DNA of 52,992 nucleotides from UBA7985 sp965658725 (GTDB taxonomy: Bacteria; Pseudomonadota; Alphaproteobacteria; UBA7985), in assembly GCA_965658725.1 (NCBI GenBank), contig CBFHUI010000008.1, forward strand, positions 1 through 52,992, written 5' to 3'. Both the position numbers and the translations under genes were made by a program. The notes under the pieces are model-generated. The model had not been told where the DNA came from. It worked only from the letters and a program-made list of their open reading frames with translations, and ran no database searches. Of the stretch, positions 1-8,067 are shown one piece after another. Within the stretch, counting starts at the first letter, position 1; each line of letters opens with the position of its first letter.

Positions 1-1
1 C

Positions 2-553
2 GCTGCTGCGCCCGCGCCGGATATCCTGATCAACAACGCCGGTGGCCCGCCACCGGGCGACTTCCGCGATTTCAGCCAGGACGACTGGATGAGTGCGCTG
101 AACGCCAACCTCTATTCGCCGATTGAGATGATCAAGCTGACCATCGACGGCATGATCGAGCGGCGCTTTGGCCGTGTGGTCAACATCACCTCTGCCGCTG
201 TTAAAGCGCCGATCCCGCATCTGGGCCTGTCCAACGCGGCGCGCACGGGCCTGACGGGCTTTATCGCCGGTCTGTCGCGGCAGGTGGTGGCGCACAACGT
301 TACGATCAACAACGTGCTCCCCGGTCAGCACGACACCGAGCGGCTGGTGCAGAACTACCAACACACCGCGAAAAACAGCAACAAGAGCTTCGAAGACGCC
401 TGGAACGAAGGCGCAGCGCGGAACCCCGCCAAGCGTTTTGGCACCGCAGAAGAGTTCGGCCATGCGTGTGCGTTCTTTTGCTCGTCCCGCGCAGGCTATA
501 TAACCGGTCAAAACCTCGTGCTGGATGGCGGCGGCTATCCGGGCACGCTCTAG
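2..553 (+). CDS. SDR-family oxidoreductase, 5' truncated by the window edge
   Basis: The reading frame is open from base 2, so the gene begins upstream of the window. The visible part has the SDR adenine-ring motif NNAGG near its start and ends with the usual C-terminal GQNLVLDGGGYPG segment. The expected catalytic serine is present in NITSAA (serine codon near 191). Thirteen residues later, where YxxxK should stand, the sequence reads SNAAR, so both tyrosine and lysine are replaced. The fold is clearly classical SDR with an NAD(P)-type Rossmann domain, but the substrate is unknown. The N-terminal glycine-rich cofactor motif is outside the window. The next gene starts 43 bp downstream on the same strand and may be co-transcribed. 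An alternative is a non-catalytic or differently catalytic SDR paralogue. Confidence 0.85.
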   Translation, partial: AAAPAPDILINNAGGPPPGDFRDFSQDDWMSALNANLYSPIEMIKLTIDGMIERRFGRVVNITSAAVKAPIPHLGLSNAARTGLTGFIAGLSRQVVAHNVTINNVLPGQHDTERLVQNYQHTAKNSNKSFEDAWNEGAARNPAKRFGTAEEFGHACAFFCSSRAGYITGQNLVLDGGGYPGTL

Positions 554-596
554 CCCCCACCACGCAGAAACCAATCGAACGGAACGAGAGCGGACC

Positions 597-1589
597 ATGG
601 CTGAAGAGAAGAAAACCCCGGTCGCCGGCGCAAGGAACCCCTTTGCCAAGCAGAAACTGCCCAGCGCTCGGATCACGTGGATCCAGTCCTACCCACGTTC
701 GGGTAATGCGTGGGTGCGGGCCTTCCTGCACACCTACATGGCCGAGCTCGATGAAGTCAGCCTGCCGAACATGGGCCGCGCCTTCGCCCACGACGCGAAC
801 GCCGGCCTTTTCGAAGCGCTGATGCGGGAAGAGGTTTCCAAGCTCAAGCCTCGCGACGTGGGCGAGAAGCGGCCGGACTTCCTGATGCGCGCCTGTGAGC
901 AGTCCAAGGCGGATCTGGTCATGCGCTCGCACCTGATGATCACGGACTGGGGCGGAAAGCCAACCTTCCACCCGAACTTCTCCCGCGCCGGGATCGTCGT
1001 GGTCCGCGACCCGCGCGACATTGCGCTGTCGCTGGCCGCTGACATGGAGCTCCCGGTTGATGCGGCGATTGCCAACATGAACCAGCCGCAGTTCGCGCTG
1101 CTCGCCAAAGGCACCACGCCGCAGCCCATCGGTTCGTGGACCCGCAACGTGATGTCCTGGACCATGCACCCGGCCATGCCGCGCCTGGTCGTGCGCTACG
1201 AAGACATGATTGCCAACCCACGGCGGACCTTCCTGTCGATCGTGCAGTTCATGAACCTGAAGCTGGACTTCGCGCAGTTCGACAAGGCGCTGGCGGCGAC
1301 CACGTTTGACAAGATGGTCGAGGCGGAAAAGGCCACGAGCGCCGAAAACGGCCGCGCGGAAGGCCGTCCATTCTTCCGCGCCGGGACGGCGGGCCAGTGG
1401 CGCGAAGGCGGCCTTACCCTTCAGCAGATTGGAGCCATCGAGCAGGCCCACGCCCAGGCCATGCTGATCCACGGTTATGATCTGGAAACGGTCGAGGTGA
1501 TCAGCGCCGAAGAAGCGCAGGCGCGGCAGGATGCGGCGGCTGAACTGAACCAGGCGAACGAAATCGAAATCGAGGGCCAAGACCAGTAA
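597..1589 (+). CDS. Sulfotransferase domain protein (PAPS-dependent type)
   Basis: The protein is 330 aa. The 5'-phosphosulfate loop is seen at about residues 29-43 (IQSYPRSGNAWVRAF), matching the YPKSGTTW-type motif of sulfotransferases. The 3'-phosphate motif is at about 134-145 (VVVRDPRDIALS). The family transfers a sulfuryl group from PAPS to an acceptor; the acceptor here is unknown. I chose the ATG at 597 because a GAGAG element lies just upstream and because the motif then sits at the usual distance from the N terminus; a longer frame would run into the SDR gene. The C terminus is an acidic, Glu/Gln-rich tail of about 30 residues. No signal peptide or membrane anchor is visible, so it is probably cytoplasmic. 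It converges on soxG, with a GC hairpin between. Confidence 0.85.
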   Translation: MAEEKKTPVAGARNPFAKQKLPSARITWIQSYPRSGNAWVRAFLHTYMAELDEVSLPNMGRAFAHDANAGLFEALMREEVSKLKPRDVGEKRPDFLMRACEQSKADLVMRSHLMITDWGGKPTFHPNFSRAGIVVVRDPRDIALSLAADMELPVDAAIANMNQPQFALLAKGTTPQPIGSWTRNVMSWTMHPAMPRLVVRYEDMIANPRRTFLSIVQFMNLKLDFAQFDKALAATTFDKMVEAEKATSAENGRAEGRPFFRAGTAGQWREGGLTLQQIGAIEQAHAQAMLIHGYDLETVEVISAEEAQARQDAAAELNQANEIEIEGQDQ

Positions 1590-1594
1590 TCGGC

Positions 1595-1612
1595 GGGCGG
1601 CCTTTGCCGCCC
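1595..1612. terminator. GC-rich hairpin between the sulfotransferase gene and soxG
   Basis: A perfect 7-bp stem, GGGCGGC and GCCGCCC, with a CTTT loop lies six bases past the sulfotransferase stop codon. There is no clear U-tract on either strand, so it may work as a weak or factor-assisted terminator for the two convergent genes. Function is inferred from position and structure only. Confidence 0.4.
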
Positions 1613-1651
1613 TGCCTCTGAACCGGGTCGCGGTGGCGCGTCCCGGCGGGG

Positions 1652-2215
1652 CTAGACGATTTCCACCCCGAACTCTGCCCCTGCATCGAGCAGCCATTCT
1701 GCTGTCGATTGCGCGAACGAGCGGCCGACGTACAGGTCGAAGCCATCTTCTGCGCGCCGATAGTAAGCGCAGGCGATGTGCATGAAGTGGCTCGCATGCG
1801 CGGCACCCACGGGCCAGTCGGCAAGGTTGATCGGGCAGGCCTTGGCCAGCAAGCCCGCAACCGCAGGCCCGTCAATCGACAGCTTCACCCGCCCCGAGGA
1901 CTGATCCACGGCAAGCCCCAACGCGCCGATGGCCGCCTGCACGGTCTGAAGCGTTGTGCCGGTGAGCAGGTACTTACCCGGCCCGGTGCAGACCGCGTTC
2001 TCCGCGCTCTCCGCCGGGGTGCCCGCGCCCAAATCGATGGAGAAGGCCGCGTAGAGGGCCGTGCGCAGATCGGCTGCGTTGTCCGGCAGTGCGCCGACTT
2101 CGACGATGGACAGGCCGGCGGCATGGTGCGCGCGGATCCCGACGCCGTCTGTGCTGCCCCAGTGGCCCGGCGTCCAGCGTGGCCCCAGAGGGCTGCTCAG
2201 TGCGATGGTGCTCAT
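1652..2215 (-). CDS. soxG: Sarcosine oxidase gamma subunit
   Basis: The protein is 187 aa, the usual size for SoxG, the smallest GcvT-like subunit of heterotetrameric sarcosine oxidase. Its ATG overlaps the soxA stop codon in ATGA, so the two are translationally coupled. Residues such as GPGKYLLTG and the C-terminal FDLYVGRSFAQSTAEWLLDAG segment are typical of the family. The gamma subunit is structural; it helps hold the alpha subunit folate domain and has no cofactor of its own. It is the last gene of soxBDAG. In many bacteria purU or folD follows; here the sulfotransferase gene converges instead. Confidence 0.92.
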   Translation of the reverse strand: MSTIALSSPLGPRWTPGHWGSTDGVGIRAHHAAGLSIVEVGALPDNAADLRTALYAAFSIDLGAGTPAESAENAVCTGPGKYLLTGTTLQTVQAAIGALGLAVDQSSGRVKLSIDGPAVAGLLAKACPINLADWPVGAAHASHFMHIACAYYRRAEDGFDLYVGRSFAQSTAEWLLDAGAEFGVEIV

Positions 2216-5190
2216 CAGCCGCGTACCTTCTTGTTTTCAGGGTCGTAGAAGTGCGGGCTTTCCGCGCGGACTTCCATGATTGATTTGCCGTGTACGTGGC
2301 TGACGACATAGAGCGTCTTGCCGTGCCAGTCGGCGGCGTTCTTGACAAAGGCCAGCGCGATGGAGCGGTCCTTCAGCGGTGAATACTGCGCCACGGAGGT
2401 CACGTAACCCAGCATGGTGGTGTAGTCGAACGGCCCGGTGGCGCTGTCAAAGACGATGCCGCCGCCAATGATCTTGTCACCGGCGTTGGCGGCGACCAGC
2501 CCGACCATCTTGACCCGATCAGGGTCGGCAAAGGCCACACGCTCGGACATGGCGCGGCCGACGAAGTCTTTCTTGGTTGAAACCATCTTGCCCAGCCCGA
2601 CATCATCCATTGAGACGCGCCCATCAAGCTCCGCACCGGTCACGTGGCCTTTTTCGATGCGCATGATGTTGAGCGCTTCGAGACCATAGGGTGTGATGTC
2701 CCACGCCGCCCCGGTGGCCATGGCTTCGCGCCAGAATGCGTCGAACACGTCAGCGGGCACAGCGACTTCATAGGCCAACTCGCCAGAAAACGAGATGCGG
2801 AACAGGCGCGCAGTGTGGCCCTTCCACTGGGTTTCGATCACGCCCATGAAGGGCAGACCTTCGTCGCTGACATCGAGGTCGGGGAACAGGGCGGCCAGAC
2901 AGGATCGGGCGTTTGGTCCCGCCAGCGCCAGCCCGCCCCACTGGTCGGTCACCGACGCAAAGGCCACGCGCAAGTCGGGCCAGGCGGTCTGATGCATGAA
3001 CTCCATGTGCGCCATCACGCCAGCAGCGTGGGCGGTGGTGGTGGTCATGTAGAAGTGGTTCTCCCCCAGCCGCGAGGTCGTGCCATCGTCAAAAACCATC
3101 CCGTCTTCACGCAGCATGAGGCCATAGCGCGCCTTACCTACGGGAAGGGTCTTCCAGCCATTGGTGTAGAGCCTGTTGAGGAACTCGGCTGCGTCTGGGC
3201 CCTGAACGTCGATCTTGCCCAGCGTCGAGACGTCGGTGATGCCCAGGCTGTAGCGGGTCGCACGGGTTTCGCGGACGGCGCTGTCCAACCAGTCCTTGTC
3301 TTCAGGATGGGTGTAGTAAGCCGGGCGCATCCACAGGCCCGCTTCCATAAACGTCGCGCCGTTGTCCTCGGCCCAGTTGTGAACGGGCGAGTAGCGGAAG
3401 GGTTCGTAGTCGCGCTGGCGGTGATGCCCTGCGAGCACGCCGACGGGGATCGGGGTGTAAGGGGGGCGGAACGTGGTGGTGCCAACCTGCGCAATGTCCC
3501 GCCCAGTGGCCGCGGCCAGCAGCGCCAGCCCTGTGACGTTTGCCGTCTTGCCCTGATCAGTTGCCATGCCCAGCGTGGTGTAGCGCTTCATGTGCTCGAC
3601 CGAGGTGAAGCCTTCCTGCGCGGAGAGCTTGACGTCCTTGACCGTGGCGTCGTTCTGCATGTCCAGAAAGGCCTTGTCGCCCGCGCCCGGAACAGCCCAC
3701 ATCTCGGTGGGTTTAGAGACGGGCAGTGCGCCTGTCACTGCGGGCAGGTCGATCGCGACCCCGCCAAGTTTTCGTGCGGCCTGCTGGGCTGAGGTCAGAC
3801 AGTCTACGGTACTCATCGCGCCCGTCACCGACCCCGCAGCAGCTTCGGTCTCCACCAGCTCGGGGGGCAGGAAGGCAAGCAGTTCGGGGTCATAGACCGG
3901 CTTGGACTGGCGTCGGTCGTTGGTGTGGGACGTGAGGTGCACGGCCGGGTTCCACCCGCCCGCGACCAGCAGCGCGTCCGCGTCGATGCTGCCGCTGGCA
4001 GCTCCGGCATAGTCCACGCGGCGAAGGCCAAGGCGACCGTGCGCCTGCTGCGCATAGACCCCGCGATGCACAGTCACGCCGTCCAGCTCGAGGCTTGCAT
4101 CGGCACGGGCATCGAGCACGGTCACGGCAGCGCCCGCCTCGGCCATGGCAGCAGCCGTCCCGTAGCCGCCGTCGTGGGTGGTGAAGACCGTGACGGCATC
4201 GCCGACTTTGACGCCATATTTTCCAAGGAAGGTGTGTCCGGCGCTGGCCAGCATAACCCCGGGCCGATCGTTGCCCTTGAAGCCCACAGAGCGCTCGATC
4301 GCGCCAGTGGCGAAGAGCACGGTTTTTGCCTGGATCCGGTGATACTTCATCCGCGCGGTATGCGGCAGCCGGTCCGCGTGGGACAGGTGGTCGTGGCAGC
4401 GCTCAACTGCGCCGAACGTGCCGGAATCGTAAACCCCGAACACCGTTGTTCGTGGCAGTACGCGGCCGCCTGCCGCTTCGATCTCTGCGATCAAGTGCGC
4501 GACCGTATCTGCACCGGACTGGCCATCAAAGCGCTCACCCTGCCACAGCGCCGCGCCGCCCATGCGGTCGCGCTCGTCACAGACAAGCACCGCTTGGCCC
4601 GCCTTGGCCAGCGACAGCGCCGCCGTCAAACCGGCAATCCCGCCGCCAATCACCAAGGCGTCGGCGTGGGTGTAGACCTTGTCGTAATGGTGAGGATCAG
4701 CGGCCAGCGGCGGACGTCCCAGCCCGGCAGCACGCCGGATGATGGGCTCATAGAGCCGGTACCAAGCCTGCAGCCCGCCAAAGAAAAACGTCTTGTAGTA
4801 GAACCCAGCCGGCAGAAAGCGGCTGATCAGGTCGTTGACCTCCATCAGGTCCATGTTCAGCGGGCCGACGTGGTTCTGCGAAAAGGTCTCAAGCCCCTCG
4901 TAAATCTCCAGCATGGTCGCGCGGTGGTTGGGGTCGCGGTCAGCCTTGCCCTGATCCACTTCGACCAGCGCGTTCGGCTCTTCGGGGCCGGAGCCCAGAA
5001 TGCCGCGCGGGCGATGATACTTGAAGGAGCGGCCGAACAGCTTGACCCCGCTGGCGAGCAGGGCAGAGGCGAGGCTGTCGCCTTCAAAACCCTGATAGAC
5101 CCGGCGGTCAAAGGTAAAGGTGACGGGTTTGTCTCGGTTAATCACGCCGCCCGTGGGCAGACGGTTGGGCTGGGGCAGGCGGGCGCTCAT
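2215..5190 (-). CDS. soxA: Sarcosine oxidase alpha subunit
   Basis: The protein is 991 aa, full length for SoxA. The N-terminal 2Fe-2S-like fold domain (about residues 14-100, without cluster cysteines) is followed by an NAD-binding Rossmann motif GGGIAGLTAA at about 182-191. The C-terminal half is a GcvT-like aminomethyltransferase fold that binds tetrahydrofolate. In the family, sarcosine is oxidised at the beta-subunit FAD and electrons pass to the covalent FMN between beta and alpha. The released methyl carbon leaves as 5,10-methylene-THF or formaldehyde, with glycine and hydrogen peroxide as the other products. The start overlaps the end of soxD by 4 bp and the stop overlaps the soxG ATG, so the operon is tightly coupled. 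The complex is cytoplasmic. Confidence 0.96.
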   Translation of the reverse strand: MSARLPQPNRLPTGGVINRDKPVTFTFDRRVYQGFEGDSLASALLASGVKLFGRSFKYHRPRGILGSGPEEPNALVEVDQGKADRDPNHRATMLEIYEGLETFSQNHVGPLNMDLMEVNDLISRFLPAGFYYKTFFFGGLQAWYRLYEPIIRRAAGLGRPPLAADPHHYDKVYTHADALVIGGGIAGLTAALSLAKAGQAVLVCDERDRMGGAALWQGERFDGQSGADTVAHLIAEIEAAGGRVLPRTTVFGVYDSGTFGAVERCHDHLSHADRLPHTARMKYHRIQAKTVLFATGAIERSVGFKGNDRPGVMLASAGHTFLGKYGVKVGDAVTVFTTHDGGYGTAAAMAEAGAAVTVLDARADASLELDGVTVHRGVYAQQAHGRLGLRRVDYAGAASGSIDADALLVAGGWNPAVHLTSHTNDRRQSKPVYDPELLAFLPPELVETEAAAGSVTGAMSTVDCLTSAQQAARKLGGVAIDLPAVTGALPVSKPTEMWAVPGAGDKAFLDMQNDATVKDVKLSAQEGFTSVEHMKRYTTLGMATDQGKTANVTGLALLAAATGRDIAQVGTTTFRPPYTPIPVGVLAGHHRQRDYEPFRYSPVHNWAEDNGATFMEAGLWMRPAYYTHPEDKDWLDSAVRETRATRYSLGITDVSTLGKIDVQGPDAAEFLNRLYTNGWKTLPVGKARYGLMLREDGMVFDDGTTSRLGENHFYMTTTTAHAAGVMAHMEFMHQTAWPDLRVAFASVTDQWGGLALAGPNARSCLAALFPDLDVSDEGLPFMGVIETQWKGHTARLFRISFSGELAYEVAVPADVFDAFWREAMATGAAWDITPYGLEALNIMRIEKGHVTGAELDGRVSMDDVGLGKMVSTKKDFVGRAMSERVAFADPDRVKMVGLVAANAGDKIIGGGIVFDSATGPFDYTTMLGYVTSVAQYSPLKDRSIALAFVKNAADWHGKTLYVVSHVHGKSIMEVRAESPHFYDPENKKVRG

Positions 5191-5477
5191 GCGCTGTCCT
5201 CCTTACCGGACCAGAACTCTGACGCCAGCGTTGCACCGCGGATTTCATGGGTCAGCGTGTTGCGGTGTACCACAACCCACGACCGGCATCCCAGCGCGTG
5301 GTGGAAGTACTCGTCGGTTTCTCCGGCTGCATTCGTGCGGGTGTGCAGGTAGTCTTGCCAAGCCGCATCCTCGGGCCGGTCGTCACCGCCCAGCGCGGGA
5401 CGTGGCGCTTCGGCGAGGCCCTTGGGGGTGAACTCTTCAGACGGACGAGAACCGCAATGGGGGCAGGGGATCAGCAT
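5187..5477 (-). CDS. soxD: Sarcosine oxidase delta subunit, zinc binding
   Basis: The protein is 96 aa, typical for SoxD. It begins MLIPCPHCGSRP, giving Cys5 and Cys8, and has His60 and Cys64 in YFHHALGCRSW. This is the Cys-Cys-His-Cys spacing that holds the structural zinc in known SoxD structures. The subunit stabilises the alpha-beta-gamma assembly and has no catalytic role. The frame overlaps the soxA start by 4 bp, and 18 bp separate it from soxB. Confidence 0.95.
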   Translation of the reverse strand: MLIPCPHCGSRPSEEFTPKGLAEAPRPALGGDDRPEDAAWQDYLHTRTNAAGETDEYFHHALGCRSWVVVHRNTLTHEIRGATLASEFWSGKEDSA

Positions 5478-5495
5478 CGCTTAGCGCTCCCTCGA

Positions 5496-6749
5496 TTAGT
5501 GCAGGTTGTGCTGAGCGCCCGCGCCCAGCTCGTCGATGACATAGCCTGTCCGAAACCGGTCAAGCCGCATCTGCTCGATATGATGGGTTGGGCGGTCGGC
5601 GATCAGATGGCTGAAGCACCAGCCCGAGCCCGGCGTCGCCTTGAACCCGCCGTAGCACCACCCTGCGTTCAGGTAGAGCCCTTCGATAGGGGTGCGGTCA
5701 ATGATGGGGGAGCCGTCGGGGCTCATGTCCATCACCCCACCCCAGGAGCGCAGCAGACGCACCTTGGACATGGCCGGGACAAAGGAAACCCCGGCTTCCA
5801 TGACGTGCTCAATCAACGGGAGATTTCCGCGCTGGGCATAGGTGTTGTAGCCGTCCAGACTGGCCCCGAACACCAGCCCGCCCTTGTCGGACTGGGAGAT
5901 ATAGAAGTGACCGGCGGCAAAGGTGATGACGTTGTCGAGCATGGGCTTGATGCCCTCGGTGACAAAGGCCTGCAGCACGTGACTCTCGATCGGCAGGCGC
6001 AGTCCTGCGAGTGCACCCACGCGCGAGGTATTGCCCGCGACTGCCATGCCGATTTTCTTAGCTCGGATCGGCCCGCGGGAGGTCTGTACGCCAGTCACGC
6101 GGCCGTCCACGACGTCGATCCCGGTAACCTCGCAATTCTGGATCAAATCGACCCCGCGCTGGTCCGCGCCGCGCGCGAAGCCCCAGGCAACAGCATCGTG
6201 CCGCGCCGTGCCGGCGCGCTTCTGCTGCAGCCCGCCGTAGATCGGGAAGCGAGGGTTATCGACGTCCACCAGCGGCGCTTCGCGGCGCACGCCTTCTTTA
6301 TCCAGCAGCACGGCATCTGCGCCGTGGAGGATCATCTGATTGCCCCGGCGAGCGTCCGCGTCGCGCTGTCCATCGGTGTGGAAGCAGTTGATGATCGAGC
6401 GCGGGGAGAACATGACGTTATAGTCCAGATCCGCCGAAAGCCCTTCCCACAGCTGCAATGACTTCTCGTAGAACAGCGTATTGCCCGTGTGCAGGTAGTT
6501 CGAGCGCACAATGGTCGTGTTCCGCCCAACGTTGCCGCCGCCGAGATAGCCTTTCTCCAGCACAGCCACGTTGGTGATCCCGTGGATTTTGGCGAGGTAA
6601 AAAGCGGTCGCCAGACCGTGGCCACCGCCGCCGATGATGATGACATCGTACTCGGGCTTAGGCTCAGGATCGCGCCACGCGGGGCCCCATCCGGTATGTC
6701 CGCGCAAGCCTTCGCGCAGCAGTCGCCAGAAACCATAGCGGTCGGCCAT
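5496..6749 (-). CDS. soxB: Sarcosine oxidase beta subunit (FAD, covalent FMN)
   Basis: The protein is 417 aa from the chosen start MADRYGFW. I chose the ATG at 6749 because GAGG lies six bases upstream; a Met six residues further upstream has no such site. The FAD-binding DVIIIGGGGHGLATA motif is at about residues 35-49. The GTARHDAVAWG segment holds His184, the likely residue for covalent FMN attachment, by comparison with known SoxB proteins. The subunit oxidises sarcosine to the imine at FAD and passes electrons through FMN to oxygen. It is the first gene of soxBDAG and so sets the transcription start; a gap of over 100 bp precedes it. Confidence 0.95.
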   Translation of the reverse strand: MADRYGFWRLLREGLRGHTGWGPAWRDPEPKPEYDVIIIGGGGHGLATAFYLAKIHGITNVAVLEKGYLGGGNVGRNTTIVRSNYLHTGNTLFYEKSLQLWEGLSADLDYNVMFSPRSIINCFHTDGQRDADARRGNQMILHGADAVLLDKEGVRREAPLVDVDNPRFPIYGGLQQKRAGTARHDAVAWGFARGADQRGVDLIQNCEVTGIDVVDGRVTGVQTSRGPIRAKKIGMAVAGNTSRVGALAGLRLPIESHVLQAFVTEGIKPMLDNVITFAAGHFYISQSDKGGLVFGASLDGYNTYAQRGNLPLIEHVMEAGVSFVPAMSKVRLLRSWGGVMDMSPDGSPIIDRTPIEGLYLNAGWCYGGFKATPGSGWCFSHLIADRPTHHIEQMRLDRFRTGYVIDELGAGAQHNLH

Positions 6750-6793
6750 ATCGTGCCTCTTTCGCAAACAATATCAGGTCGTGTTCTGGGTTT

Positions 6794-6822
6794 AAGACAC
6801 ACACTCTGGGCGGACAGGTCAA
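6794..6822 (-). promoter_or_regulatory. Possible promoter of the soxBDAG operon
   Basis: On the minus strand a TTGACC hexamer (6817-6822) is followed after 17 bases by TGTCTT (6794-6799), 45 bp before the soxB ATG. The -35 is good and the -10 poor. This is suggestive only; no riboswitch fold was recognised in the leader. Confidence 0.2.
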
Positions 6823-6865
6823 CCAGCGACGTGGCCGCGACAATTGCTTGCGTCAAAGCGCTCCT

Positions 6866-7810
6866 TTAGCCAGACATCCTCGGCAGGGCGATCCACTTGT
6901 TGAGCACCGCCAGTCCCAGCGCGATCAGCGCCATACCAACCCATTGCGCCAGCGTAATCGTCTCCCAGAATGCCAGCGTTCCTTGACGCAGCGTAGCGTT
7001 GAACAGGATGGCCCAAACAGGGATCAGCAGCGTCACCAGCGATACGTTTGTCGCGCCGGCCGTGCGCAGGATGCGGAAGAAGAGGACGTAGGCAATCCCG
7101 GTCGCAAAGACCCCCAGGCCAACGATGGCGCCCCAAGACGACAGCGGAACAGACTCGCTGTAGGTCCAAGGCTGGTCGATCAGGAACACCGGCAGCACCA
7201 TCCAAGCGGTGGCAGAAATCTGCTGCCCTGCCGCGATCTGCATGGGCGGCACCCCGCCAAGGCGCCGCGCCCAGACCCCCGCAACACCATAGGAGAACGC
7301 CGCCATCAGCACGAAGGAGCCACCAATCAGCAGCCCGCCGTCGCCCGAGAACGCATCCCGCGCCAGCATCACCGTTACCCCAGCCATACCGAGCAGGATG
7401 CCAACGATCTTGGGCAGCGTGATCCGCTCATCAGCAAGGAAGAACTGGGCGATGATGACAGTGAACAGCGGCACGGTCGAATTGAAGATCGACGACATGC
7501 CCCCGTGAAAACCGGGTTGGGACTGGCCGCTGACGATCAGGAAGAAGGGCAGCGCGTTGTTAAGCAGGCCCATGACGATCAGCGCGAGCCAAAGCCGGGG
7601 ACTGCGCGGCAGCTGCGTCCCGGTGACCCGCAGGAGCACCAGCAGAAACACCGCTGCGACCCCGCAACGTCCAAACACAATCGCAAGCGGTGAAAGCCCA
7701 TCGAGTGCCATGTCGTAGAACAGGAACGACATTCCCCACAGAAACGACAGCAGCGCCATGTCCATCCAGGAGCGCGGCGTCATCGTGAGGGTCGGGGCAG
7801 GTGCGCTCAT
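6866..7810 (-). CDS. EamA/DMT-family permease
   Basis: The protein is 314 aa with about ten hydrophobic segments arranged as two EamA repeats, the normal DMT superfamily layout. The N-terminal repeat starts near residue 18 (ALLSFLWGMSFLFYDMAL) and the second near residue 160. DMT members export or import small metabolites such as amino acids, nucleosides or amines; the substrate cannot be told from sequence. It lies upstream of soxB on the same strand, 116 bp away, so it may or may not be co-expressed. It is divergent from the Sel1-repeat gene, with 257 bp between the starts. Confidence 0.88.
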   Translation of the reverse strand: MSAPAPTLTMTPRSWMDMALLSFLWGMSFLFYDMALDGLSPLAIVFGRCGVAAVFLLVLLRVTGTQLPRSPRLWLALIVMGLLNNALPFFLIVSGQSQPGFHGGMSSIFNSTVPLFTVIIAQFFLADERITLPKIVGILLGMAGVTVMLARDAFSGDGGLLIGGSFVLMAAFSYGVAGVWARRLGGVPPMQIAAGQQISATAWMVLPVFLIDQPWTYSESVPLSSWGAIVGLGVFATGIAYVLFFRILRTAGATNVSLVTLLIPVWAILFNATLRQGTLAFWETITLAQWVGMALIALGLAVLNKWIALPRMSG

Positions 7811-7998
7811 GGTCAGGCTTTCGGCAGCGGGTGGAAACAGGCGGATCGGGGAAACGGGGTCGGCAAAGCGTCAAGTCTACGGCTAGACCCCATGCCGCTT
7901 AAGCCACAGCCTGGCAGAACCGTCCACGACAAAGTGCGCGCGACCCGGACCGGGTGAGAGGCGCAGAAGATCGATCGGTTGATGCTTATGCTTCTCAG

Positions 7999-8012
7999 CG
8001 AATCTAGATTCG
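7999..8012. promoter_or_regulatory. 14-bp perfect palindrome in a divergent intergenic region
   Basis: CGAATCTAGATTCG is a perfect palindrome lying between the divergent EamA permease and Sel1-repeat genes, 56 bp before the TTG start of the latter. The flanks to the right are AT-rich. It has the form of a dimeric regulator site, but no regulator is encoded nearby. Confidence 0.3.
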
Positions 8013-8067
8013 ATTATAAAACGGTTAAACGATAAGAATTTCTTCCGCTTAAATTGAGGAGTCGGCC

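Noticed and set aside
306..1697. 463-residue open frame on the minus strand opposite the sulfotransferase gene
   Set aside because: Arg/His-rich composition with no domain; it is the antisense shadow of a gene with clear PAPS motifs.
2644..5352. Long plus-strand frames opposite soxA (about 382 and 475 residues)
   Set aside because: They mirror the soxA frame in high-GC DNA and show no recognisable motif or ribosome site.
5247..6461. 404-residue plus-strand frame opposite soxB
   Set aside because: Antisense shadow of soxB; the minus-strand frame has the FAD and FMN signatures.
6750..6865. Glycine or SAM riboswitch in the sox leader
   Set aside because: I searched by eye for paired stems typical of these classes and found none.
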